From contig JAEETD010000012.1 of assembly GCA_016290175.1 (NCBI GenBank), positions 1 to 56,724 on the forward strand: a stretch of 56,724 nucleotides of DNA, in the 5' to 3' direction. This document shows, one piece after another, positions 19,571 through 27,736 of the stretch (position 1 is its first letter; each line of letters opens with the position of its first letter). The position numbers and the translations under genes were made by a program. Origin of the DNA: Prevotella sp. (GTDB lineage Bacteria > Bacteroidota > Bacteroidia > Bacteroidales > Bacteroidaceae). The notes under the pieces were generated by a model that saw only the letters and a program-made list of their open reading frames with translations, searched no databases and was not told where the DNA came from.

Positions 19571-19598
19571 TCAATTATCAATTGTCATTTATCAATTC
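19571..19598. repeat. Four heptamer units at a FAS1/SusC junction
   Basis: Units TCAATTA, TCAATTG, TCATTTA and TCAATTC follow one another. The array covers the gap before the SusC gene and the last codons of the preceding FAS1 gene, whose stop codon is at 19592-19594. It is related to the array at 12229-12256. Confidence 0.75.
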
Positions 19599-22369
19599 TG
19601 GCCAGGATCTAATGGTTCCGTTATTTCATGAATCACGCAGAACGAAGAAGTATAGATAGAAGTTGCTTCTGTACGTTTGCGGTCAAACCAATAGTCGCGT
19701 GTCATCAGGTTACACTTCTTAGAAGCATCATTAGCATCTATCACATGTTCGACACCTGCTCCATCAGTCACAATCAGTTGGCCGTTTCCACCTCTTACCC
19801 GCAGTTCGCGTGCCAAACCCATAGCATCTGTACTCAAACTGTTATAACGATTGGTGGCAACCACATTATCCGCATATATCGATGTACTCTGGAAATGATA
19901 GCGCGCAAAAGTCCGCATCTTGTTAATCATCTCCTTGGCTTCGAGTTTCTTTTCAGCCTCAACAGTTCCACCGGCATCAGCATAGGTAGTAAAGAGTTTA
20001 TTCACCTGATCCCATGTAGGTAGACCATTAGCATAAGCTTTCTGCATGGCCGCATTATTGGGAGCATAGAGAGTATAATTATAGGTATTGAACATTTTCA
20101 CATTCTCATCCAGACAGGCATCACTGACAGTCGTGTTACCATTCTTGTAACTCGTTGTGAAAACGGTGTATGAATCCTGTTCGGTGATATGGAACTCATT
20201 TTCCTCGCGGCTGATTCCGGCCCACTCTAACAATTCACTGTCACCGAAACCGAAACAAAGTTGATAGAACTCTGAGAAGCGGCTATCTGACTGTAATGTC
20301 TTGCTAACACTATTGCGAGGAGCCTGAATAACATGGTCGATACGATAGGCCTTACCATTCTTTTCCTTATAGGCCTTAGTAACGGTTGCTGGTGTCAGGC
20401 CATTATCAATCTGCTGACCACTCATCACCAGAGCGCCTTCAATACCTCCTGTCACATATATCTCACCACCATGCTTGGTCTTATAATAACGATTGGTTCC
20501 AATACTGTCGCCTGCTTCGAGTACGACAGTATGATAGTTCAGGAGATCTATCATCTGGGTCTTCCACTGCGGGAACTCCACAAAGGCACCTCCATTCATC
20601 GGTTCTCCAACCGTATTGGTATTCTTGTCATACTGATAAGCTACACAGCGAACAGTCTTGCCATCATGATAGAATCGTAATGCTCTCGGTGTATCATGAC
20701 CCAGAAAAGCCGGATCAATATAATAATTGTCAAAGGCCGTACTATCAGGAATGAAGAAACCAAAATTTGAACTCATAGACATCAGATAATACTTGAATCC
20801 GATATTTAGTTTGGAATCATCAGTACCTTTATTCTCATAACTGGGATCTTTATCGGCAGCCCAGCCAAAGACCTTCATGTCTGGATAGACAGAGGCTGGT
20901 GCCAAGACACTCTGATATTCATCGGGAGCAATCAACTCTGTCATCTTGTAAATCACGCCATTATTGGCGAATAATATATCATAAGCACCGTTGGCTTTAC
21001 GGTCGATCTTATCCAAAGTAACACCCATGTATTCTGATGCGTCATTCTTGACATCAGCAAACTTACTAGGTACAGAAGCTGTGAACGATGATTTCATCAG
21101 GTTATTGATAAATGCTGTCAGGATACCAGGCATTTTCTGATGTAACTGATCCAGATTGGCAGCCAGATTAGCTGGTGTATTCTCTGCAAACGGATATTTT
21201 CCATAAAGGTCAATCAGATAGGCACCGTCACCACCCTGACAAAAGAATCTCTCCATAGCTGCATTTGTGGGCACAAACATGGCGGCCACATCAGCTATCG
21301 TGTAGTCAACGCCACCTGACATACCACTGGGACTATACTGATTCCACCCCGGGTCAAATGCCAGCAACTGGGATCCTGGCACAAGATTGCCATCGGGGTC
21401 AATATTCTGTCGATGTGACCCTTTGTTATTCAGGTAACGAATCTCATAGACCTTATCTACCGTGGGTTTCCCGTTCTCCTGAGCCCATGCATTATAGGTA
21501 TTAGTCACCGCATCATTCTCAAAAGGAGCAGAAAAATAGTCGAGAATACGACTGAACATACCCGTTTCCTCATCACTACGAAGCACCTGAGCCATATTTC
21601 CAGGTGGTACGATGACATCCAGCATCTGATGGATATAGCCATTCTGGCAGGTCACATCACTCTTGACAATCTGGTCACCGAAGATATATGCCATACCTTC
21701 TGAATAGGGCGTACCTGTCAGAATCGAGAAATCACTCTTATCACCAAGGGTGGTAATGCCATTGTTGAGCATGTGTTCACGGGTAAAGTGAACCATCATC
21801 GGGCGGGTTGCATCACTCACCACATACATATTGGCATTGTCGCGATACTTGTCCCAATACTTATTATTTTGAGGAAGCAGTACAGCATTGGTCAAGTGCT
21901 GAATAGTGTCAATCACATTCAGATTCGTCTGGTGTTTCATAGCCACACCTTTTGACACCGTTGCCTCTGTACTGCTCGTGTTACTCACATTCGACATCAT
22001 GCCGACCAACAGGGCGTTGTCGAGCATCGAACTGTAAAGTAACATCTTCTTTTGGGCAGTGCTGAGCTGAGAATAGCTCTTAACTCCCCAATCATTCGAC
22101 TGAAAGAACCGCTGGAAAGCCTCATCATTGGCGGGAAATACCGTTTTCGAACCAGTCCGGTTGAGAATCTCGGCATAACCAAGATCGTCAATCAACTGCA
22201 GGTAAGTCGAAAAGGTACCCGTCAGATTCTGGGGGTTCTTCAGTTCCTGATAGATGCTCTCACCAAGCCATGAGGGCTTACTGTCGGCATCCACCGCCTC
22301 GTTCTTTTCTACGCAAGCGGTCATCAATCCCGCCAAAACGAGAGTGACACAGAAAATGACTTTTTTCAT
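19592..22369 (-). CDS. Large FAS1-domain lipoprotein, first gene of the operon
   Basis: The 925-residue product is a lipoprotein (lipobox LMTAC, Cys19) built of about four FAS1-like modules. Module 1 (about 40-255) has KTVFPANDEAFQRFF and NGYIHQMLDVIVPP. Module 2 (about 265-485) has AAMFVPTNAAMERFF and NNGVIYKMTELIAP. Module 3 (about 490-700) has FGFFIPDSTAFDNYY and AYRIDHVIQAP. Module 4 (about 705-925) has YTLYAPNNAAMQKAY and a final FCVIHEITEP. These correspond repeatedly to the two conserved FAS1 motifs. It is the promoter-proximal gene of a seven-gene operon and precedes SusC. In the family, FAS1 repeats mediate cell adhesion; here the likely place is the outer membrane, next to or on the SusC/SusD complex. 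The ligand is unknown. Confidence 0.82.
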   Translation of the reverse strand: MKKVIFCVTLVLAGLMTACVEKNEAVDADSKPSWLGESIYQELKNPQNLTGTFSTYLQLIDDLGYAEILNRTGSKTVFPANDEAFQRFFQSNDWGVKSYSQLSTAQKKMLLYSSMLDNALLVGMMSNVSNTSSTEATVSKGVAMKHQTNLNVIDTIQHLTNAVLLPQNNKYWDKYRDNANMYVVSDATRPMMVHFTREHMLNNGITTLGDKSDFSILTGTPYSEGMAYIFGDQIVKSDVTCQNGYIHQMLDVIVPPGNMAQVLRSDEETGMFSRILDYFSAPFENDAVTNTYNAWAQENGKPTVDKVYEIRYLNNKGSHRQNIDPDGNLVPGSQLLAFDPGWNQYSPSGMSGGVDYTIADVAAMFVPTNAAMERFFCQGGDGAYLIDLYGKYPFAENTPANLAANLDQLHQKMPGILTAFINNLMKSSFTASVPSKFADVKNDASEYMGVTLDKIDRKANGAYDILFANNGVIYKMTELIAPDEYQSVLAPASVYPDMKVFGWAADKDPSYENKGTDDSKLNIGFKYYLMSMSSNFGFFIPDSTAFDNYYIDPAFLGHDTPRALRFYHDGKTVRCVAYQYDKNTNTVGEPMNGGAFVEFPQWKTQMIDLLNYHTVVLEAGDSIGTNRYYKTKHGGEIYVTGGIEGALVMSGQQIDNGLTPATVTKAYKEKNGKAYRIDHVIQAPRNSVSKTLQSDSRFSEFYQLCFGFGDSELLEWAGISREENEFHITEQDSYTVFTTSYKNGNTTVSDACLDENVKMFNTYNYTLYAPNNAAMQKAYANGLPTWDQVNKLFTTYADAGGTVEAEKKLEAKEMINKMRTFARYHFQSTSIYADNVVATNRYNSLSTDAMGLARELRVRGGNGQLIVTDGAGVEHVIDANDASKKCNLMTRDYWFDRKRTEATSIYTSSFCVIHEITEPLDPGQN

Positions 22370-22435
22370 AAATAGCTATTTGTTGTTTGATTTGTTTTTA
22401 TTGACGTCATACGAAGTTAGTATACTTTCAGTGTG

Positions 22436-22467
22436 CAAAAATACAAAAATAATGTGAAACGCCCAAA
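22436..22467 (-). promoter_or_regulatory. Promoter of the FAS1/SusCD operon
   Basis: Reading the minus strand, the -33 box TTTG is at 22467-22464 and the -7 box TATTTTTG at 22443-22436, with exactly 20 bases between. This full consensus differs from the activator-type promoters at 32.3, 38.4 and 44.0 kb. The leader to the ATG at 22369 is about 60 bases. Confidence 0.82.
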
Positions 22468-22538
22468 AAATAGCTTACCAAATCTTTATTTATGTCATTT
22501 TTTGCAGTTTTTGTAGCAAAAGACAAAGGATAACAAAG

Positions 22539-22575
22539 AACCGCCCTCCCGACTCAGAAGAGTGGAAGGGCAGTT
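22539..22575 (-). terminator. Intrinsic terminator of the 561-residue lipoprotein gene
   Basis: AACCGCCCT (22539-22547) pairs with AGGGCAGTT (22567-22575) with one G-T wobble, and an inner ACTC/GAGT pairing closes the loop. On the minus strand it is followed by a weak T-rich run. It separates this gene from the FAS1 operon promoter. Confidence 0.7.
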
Positions 22576-22607
22576 ATATGATTGGGAATACCCCAGAATG
22601 ATTCTGA

Positions 22608-24293
22608 TTACTCCTCAGCAGGAGCGGGTTTTGCAACCTTGATACAATCGTAACTGATAGACTCAGTCTCTGTCTCATTCTTGATAACGAGTGAGCCACC
22701 CTCAGGAATAGTCACACCACTGAATACAATCCAACCCATAGTAGCATTGCCCCATGTTTCAGGATTCGGAGTAGCAGCTACCTTTGTAACCGTACCGTCA
22801 GCAGCCTTAACATAGAGGACATCTGTACGAGAGGTGTTATTCTTGTCGTTACGACCATAGAGGCTGACGTCATAAGTACCAGCAGGAATTACCGGCGTAA
22901 AGATGCTTGCGCCAATCTTAGGCTGAGCGCCCTTGCCCTGAGAAACACGGTTGAAAGTACCCTGTGCATACGGTGTGCCGAAATCACCCTCCTGTTCCAG
23001 ATCCTCGCACTCACCGAAGAATACAACGTTCGGATCAAGTACATAATTAACGGTTGTGAGAACATAACCACCTGTGGTCTCTTCTGTACCGTTGATTGAA
23101 ACATCATAACCATTATACTGCTTCGGAGTTACGAAATAGTAAGCACCATTTTTACCACAACCAACGGGCAGATAGAATGTGGTTGTCTTACCTACGAATT
23201 CCTCACCCTGGAACATGAACAGACGACCATCAAGACCAGAAACGCCATCAATCATACCATTAAGGATATACTTGTACTTCTCAACTTCCTCAGCTTTGAA
23301 AACAACAGTGACTACTGTACCAGATTCCGCGATTTTACTATTCTCAGAATCATCAGACTGGTAGATGTACTTCATAGAACCATCTGCAGTCTGCATATTG
23401 GCCTTATCTGAATCAAGCAGTGTAACAGCTGTACCAACTTTACCACGACGAACGATAGGAGCCTTCAGATCCTCAGGAACAGGATTGCCCTCTGTATCAA
23501 CAAACCTAATTGTATAGTCAGCATACTTGATATTCTTATCAGAGTAGAGCTTCGTAATCTTGAGGTTATCCAGATAGTATGTACCTGAATTACCAGAACA
23601 AATGTCAATCTGAGTACAGGTCTTAGCATTCTCGCTCAGGAACTCTGTTTCGCCAGAGAAGATAGTTTTGCCATCCTTCTGAACATCATAGGTGTACTGA
23701 CGGTTTTCTAAGTCAATAAACAGGTCCACATGCATCCATTTGCCCCAAAGGTCATCAGCCTTGATCTCCTCCTGGCTGGCAGCAGCCACCTTGTCATTAA
23801 TCCAGAAATAGTTCTCATTACCACCACCGTAGGCCTTACCACGCGTAGCACCAATGTTGAAGATGGCGCCATTGCTGGTATAGCCATACTGACCTTCATT
23901 CACAGCAAAAGTAGGATTGTGAACCGTTGCATCACCAATAGTAATAGCACTCGGAGCAAGAATAGCAGCAGGGATCATGAAATCGAAAGAAATCTTCATG
24001 GTCTTTGCATTCTCTGCATAATCAGAGAAATTGTAGAAAGCCATACCTCTGCTACTTGAATTAGAGCGGGTAAACTTAGCAGCATTGGAACCGTCTACAT
24101 TTTCGACACCCACTGTCATACGGGCAGGATCAACAATCTGGAACATCGATACATCACCGTCTTCAAAGTCGAAAGAATCCATAAACTTTGATGACTCCTT
24201 CTGATTGACCTCGTTGTCCTCAGTTGAGCACGATGTCATTGTCATACCGCTTGTCAGGATGGCGGCAAACATCCATAGTAAACTCTTTTTCAT
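22608..24293 (-). CDS. Surface lipoprotein with concanavalin-like and binding beta-sandwich domains
   Basis: The 561-residue product has a lipobox MTSC (Cys22). Residues about 38-250 (FMDSFDFEDGD, KISFDFMIPA, YFWINDKVAA, KWMHVDLFIDLENRQYTYDV, TYYLDNLKIT) have the pattern of a concanavalin/LamG-like jelly-roll. A MucBP-like strand pattern follows (about 255-340: DYTIRFVDTEGNPV, VTVVFKAEEVEKY). The C-terminal part (about 345-555) contains NVVFFGECEDLEQEG and ends as a second sandwich with YDVSLYGRNDKNNTSRTD. No catalytic residues were recognised, so a binding function is likelier than an enzyme. It has its own promoter and terminator and lies between the FAS1 operon and the lyase genes, so co-regulation with either cannot be claimed. 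Confidence 0.7.
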   Translation of the reverse strand: MKKSLLWMFAAILTSGMTMTSCSTEDNEVNQKESSKFMDSFDFEDGDVSMFQIVDPARMTVGVENVDGSNAAKFTRSNSSSRGMAFYNFSDYAENAKTMKISFDFMIPAAILAPSAITIGDATVHNPTFAVNEGQYGYTSNGAIFNIGATRGKAYGGGNENYFWINDKVAAASQEEIKADDLWGKWMHVDLFIDLENRQYTYDVQKDGKTIFSGETEFLSENAKTCTQIDICSGNSGTYYLDNLKITKLYSDKNIKYADYTIRFVDTEGNPVPEDLKAPIVRRGKVGTAVTLLDSDKANMQTADGSMKYIYQSDDSENSKIAESGTVVTVVFKAEEVEKYKYILNGMIDGVSGLDGRLFMFQGEEFVGKTTTFYLPVGCGKNGAYYFVTPKQYNGYDVSINGTEETTGGYVLTTVNYVLDPNVVFFGECEDLEQEGDFGTPYAQGTFNRVSQGKGAQPKIGASIFTPVIPAGTYDVSLYGRNDKNNTSRTDVLYVKAADGTVTKVAATPNPETWGNATMGWIVFSGVTIPEGGSLVIKNETETESISYDCIKVAKPAPAEE

Positions 24294-24361
24294 TGTTTGT
24301 TTTAATTATTAAATATTACGTAATTTTTAATGATCTATTCATAAATGTCACAAAATCGGTG

Positions 24362-24393
24362 CAAAGATAGGTATTTTTTTCTTAATTACCAAA
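24362..24393 (-). promoter_or_regulatory. Promoter of the 561-residue lipoprotein gene
   Basis: On the minus strand TTTG (24393-24390) and TATCTTTG (24369-24362) are separated by exactly 20 bases. The leader to the ATG at 24293 is about 60 bases and A/T-rich. Confidence 0.82.
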
Positions 24394-24421
24394 TTTTAAG
24401 CCTTTTTTTTGGTTATCTACT

Positions 24422-24458
24422 AAAAAAAGGCGTGCCGCTCAGGAGAGTGCCACGCCTT
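24422..24458 (-). terminator. Intrinsic terminator of the 1047-residue secreted protein gene
   Basis: On the minus strand AAGGCGTG and CACGCCTT form an 8-bp stem (24458-24451 with 24434-24427), with an inner CTC/GAG pairing. It runs into a seven-T tract (24428-24422). Confidence 0.85.
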
Positions 24459-24482
24459 ATTAGCATATAATCTGTATAAAAC

Positions 24483-27400
24483 TTACCTCACAAGAATCTT
24501 CTTGCCATTGATAATGTACAGGCCCTTCTTAAGCGACTTCAGATCATTGATACTATCGGCAACCTTTGCACCCGTAATGGTGTAGACACCCGTGACGACT
24601 CCAGATTTCTCCTCGCTCGTAACAATCTGCTTGATGCCTGTAGCCTCAGGATCATAGTTTACCAAAGCCTCCAACCATTTCATATTTTCCTTAATACTGT
24701 GGATGGCATTCTGCATCTCCTCGTGAGTGACAGGAGCATTGATATACTTCTCCTGATCACCAGCATCCTCGGACGGATGGTTTGCACGGTCACCCATATA
24801 GCGATAAATGCTATTAATGAAACTTAAACGCTGAGCCTCATAGCCCTCCAGTTTGAGTTCTGCATCCTTATACTTGGCAATTGCACTGCGAGCCTCGGTG
24901 CAGATGGCATCATAGTCAACCTTCGTTGCTGCCAGATAGGCAGCCTCATCATTACCGAGGTAGTACAGATGGTTGTCGCCAAATCCGAATCCATTTGCTC
25001 CAGCTGTTGCACCATTATCACGAGCCTCCAGACCTAACTCATAGGTTTTGGTCTCATTATCTGTCTTGATTAAGATAATAGAGTAAGTCAGTGGTGTATA
25101 ACGGCTAAAGCCCACAGAACTAATATCTGGTGCACACTTGAAAAGCACACAAGAGTCAGCAGGATTCACCGTTCCGTCGATACCGAAGAACAGACGGATA
25201 TTGGGCTTGTAAATGGTATCATTACAAGACTCTGATGTAAAGTCGATCAGATTAAGATTCTGAAGAACCTTGGCGATAGCAACATAGTCAGCCCATCTTG
25301 CCTGACTACCGGAACCTCCCTCATTAGCATAGGCTTTGGCACGATACTCATAGATACCCGGACGGGTCAGTGTAACGGTCTGAGAAGCCTTACCATTAGG
25401 TCCTGCTGTTGTACCACGCCACATATTGGCAACAACGCCACTCTCATATTCAGTATTATTCGGACGAAGCTGCCACTGTTTACCACCAGAGCCAACATTG
25501 AATATCCAATTGTTTGCTTCATAAATATCCTTGTTTCCACCACCTTCTACACCAACATAATTCTGGTCAGAAGTCCAAGGCTCAAAGCCACCGTTCCTTA
25601 AGGTATAAGTCAGATCAACCGGCGTTGCGCGTGAACCGATTGCCATACGGAACCACTCATTGGCAGTCATCAATTCCACATCCATGGCAGCAAAGGCCTC
25701 ACTCTCATCAGCAGAACCTGTGGCTTCCACCATACCCTGAGCCTTGTCGATTACAGCTTTGAAGGTTGGATGGTCAGCTGCTGCATAAGCATCATCACCA
25801 TAGATACCATTACAAGTAGCGATGTCAGCAACCAATGTCTGATACACTTTGTTGGTATTGGCGTAATCCCTACGGGCTTTTGACATATCATCACGATGAG
25901 CAATCACCTCATCCTTATTAGCAAGAGTCACTTCGCCAGCGTTCTTTTCATTGCCATCAGCATCAATCCACGCAAAAGTAGAATTGTAGAAGTTAGTATG
26001 GCTGGTAATGGCATCGGACAGCAGATTATGACCCCACGGGAAGCCGTCGGCCTTTGTCTTTGCGTTCTCAGCAACAGCCTCGTCAAGTTGAGCTTTCAAT
26101 GACTCACGGTTCACCTTGATCATATCATATGCATAGAGATGATCCACCTGATCCTGTGAAAGACCTACTGCACGGAATTCTGGGTTACGCAGGCTGTAAC
26201 GTCCACCTGTTCCCTGAACCACAGGGAAGTGGAAACCACCAGTGATGGTTTCACCCTCCTTCACCTCACCTATATAATAGAGGCGCTGCCAGTTAGTACC
26301 ATTCAGCACAACAGTCTCATCGGAGAACTTCCATGTCGGATGCTCCAGAGCATCTGTCTCATTATAGGTCTTGAAGACAATGGTGTCATTGCCTATCCAC
26401 ATCCAAGGACCAGCGATCTCCACACCAGGGTTAGAGCCATAGCCATTAGCCTGGACATCAGAATTGCTGGAATACTGAGCAGCTGTAGCCTGTGCTTCAA
26501 TTGAGAACATATAGAAGCCAGGCTTCAGCGACGTATTGGCGAACACATCATCTGCAACGGCCATACCGCAATCGAGGGTATAGTCAGTACCGCGTTGGAT
26601 ACCGGCACTAGCCACATAACCATCCTCCTCTGGACGTTCAAGACTGCCGTTGTTAGGCGAGAAGCCCCAACGATTGCCTATATAGTGCCAACCATTACGG
26701 GTGGAGCCATTATAACTATTCCACTGAGAATAACTCCAATTGTACCAACCATAGAGATAACGCTCCGTCTTTATACCATCAATCATCGTACTGCAGGTAT
26801 TACCGGCATTGACATTCAAGAACTCCTCAACAGCAGGATCAACCTCATCTTCCAAGAATGCCCATGTTGATGCATCATCCACATCCAATCCTCCTTCACC
26901 CTTCAGATTAGCTTCAATCACCTCCATATAGGGCTTCAGTAAGTCATCCTTCTGCTCCGTGAAAGCGGGCTCATTATATAATTTCTGCATATATGCCAGT
27001 TTACGCTCAGCAATACGCGTATCATATACCTCCATGACAGGCAGGATCTCGAAATTGGTAAACATGGTGTTTGATGCCATGTTGTTAATGTCCAATACGA
27101 AGAAACCTTCGTTCTCAATCGTAAACGTAGTGACAATCTGCTTCCATGCGATACCATAGACGGAATTCAAGCCAAATCTGACAAAGCCATTGGTAGTAGC
27201 GTCGACATCAGCCACGCCACCAGTGGTGTTGTAGAAGAAATTCAGGTAATTCTGGGCGGCATTAGCCGTTGAACTCTGAATGGAAGACTCAGCCTTTACC
27301 CAATAGGAGAACACATAGAATCCAGGCTGAATAGGAACGACGTAGACCAGAGAGTCACCGCTTTCATTCGACAGTTTCGTGCTCTTGATAACAGTTTCAC

Positions 27401-27626
27401 CATTAGGACCTGCTTTGGGAGTGAGCTCCCAAACGGCTGAGGGAGCTTCGTTCTTCTCGTTTGTCCATCCATCATAATTCGACTTGAAGTCGCCATTGAC
27501 AAAGATGTTTGCACCTGTTGCCTTGTACTTGGCATCTGCCGAGTAGATATAGCCACCCATCTCAGTGGCATAGGCGCCTACTGCACATACCAAGACCAGC
27601 AATTGCAAAAGTAGTCTTTTTCTCAT
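24483..27626 (-). CDS. Large secreted T9SS-type protein with jelly-roll and helical modules, function unknown
   Basis: I chose the ATG at 27626 (MRKRLLLQLL), giving 1047 residues; two more codons upstream lead only to a TTG. The signal peptide ends near AYAT (about residue 21). Two or three regions look like carbohydrate-binding-type jelly-rolls: about 40-195 (NIFVNGDFKSNYDGWTNE), about 275-490 (PGFYMFSIEAQA), and about 660-880 (LRNGGFEPWTS, PGIYEYRAKAY). Each begins with the NGDF or NGGFEPW motif often seen at the start of such modules. Helical segments rich in Ala and Glu separate them. The end (VYTITGAKV, KKGLYIINGKKILVR) is a clear Prevotella T9SS tail. It is monocistronic with its own promoter and terminator. 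It may be a secreted polysaccharide-binding protein; no enzyme motif was found. Confidence 0.72.
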   Translation of the reverse strand: MRKRLLLQLLVLVCAVGAYATEMGGYIYSADAKYKATGANIFVNGDFKSNYDGWTNEKNEAPSAVWELTPKAGPNGETVIKSTKLSNESGDSLVYVVPIQPGFYVFSYWVKAESSIQSSTANAAQNYLNFFYNTTGGVADVDATTNGFVRFGLNSVYGIAWKQIVTTFTIENEGFFVLDINNMASNTMFTNFEILPVMEVYDTRIAERKLAYMQKLYNEPAFTEQKDDLLKPYMEVIEANLKGEGGLDVDDASTWAFLEDEVDPAVEEFLNVNAGNTCSTMIDGIKTERYLYGWYNWSYSQWNSYNGSTRNGWHYIGNRWGFSPNNGSLERPEEDGYVASAGIQRGTDYTLDCGMAVADDVFANTSLKPGFYMFSIEAQATAAQYSSNSDVQANGYGSNPGVEIAGPWMWIGNDTIVFKTYNETDALEHPTWKFSDETVVLNGTNWQRLYYIGEVKEGETITGGFHFPVVQGTGGRYSLRNPEFRAVGLSQDQVDHLYAYDMIKVNRESLKAQLDEAVAENAKTKADGFPWGHNLLSDAITSHTNFYNSTFAWIDADGNEKNAGEVTLANKDEVIAHRDDMSKARRDYANTNKVYQTLVADIATCNGIYGDDAYAAADHPTFKAVIDKAQGMVEATGSADESEAFAAMDVELMTANEWFRMAIGSRATPVDLTYTLRNGGFEPWTSDQNYVGVEGGGNKDIYEANNWIFNVGSGGKQWQLRPNNTEYESGVVANMWRGTTAGPNGKASQTVTLTRPGIYEYRAKAYANEGGSGSQARWADYVAIAKVLQNLNLIDFTSESCNDTIYKPNIRLFFGIDGTVNPADSCVLFKCAPDISSVGFSRYTPLTYSIILIKTDNETKTYELGLEARDNGATAGANGFGFGDNHLYYLGNDEAAYLAATKVDYDAICTEARSAIAKYKDAELKLEGYEAQRLSFINSIYRYMGDRANHPSEDAGDQEKYINAPVTHEEMQNAIHSIKENMKWLEALVNYDPEATGIKQIVTSEEKSGVVTGVYTITGAKVADSINDLKSLKKGLYIINGKKILVR

Positions 27627-27690
27627 AATCAATTGATTTTAGTAATTAATATATAAAATTCGTTTATCTGCAAATAATCAGTAGTGGGTG

Positions 27691-27722
27691 CAAAGTTACA
27701 TCTTTTTATTTGAAACACCAAA
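27691..27722 (-). promoter_or_regulatory. Promoter of the 1047-residue secreted protein gene
   Basis: On the minus strand TTTG (27722-27719) and TAACTTTG (27698-27691) are spaced by exactly 20 bases. It lies directly behind the stop codon of the PL11-beta-helix gene. No terminator for that gene was seen in this 110-base gap. Confidence 0.82.
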
Positions 27723-27736
27723 CTTTTCACATTATT

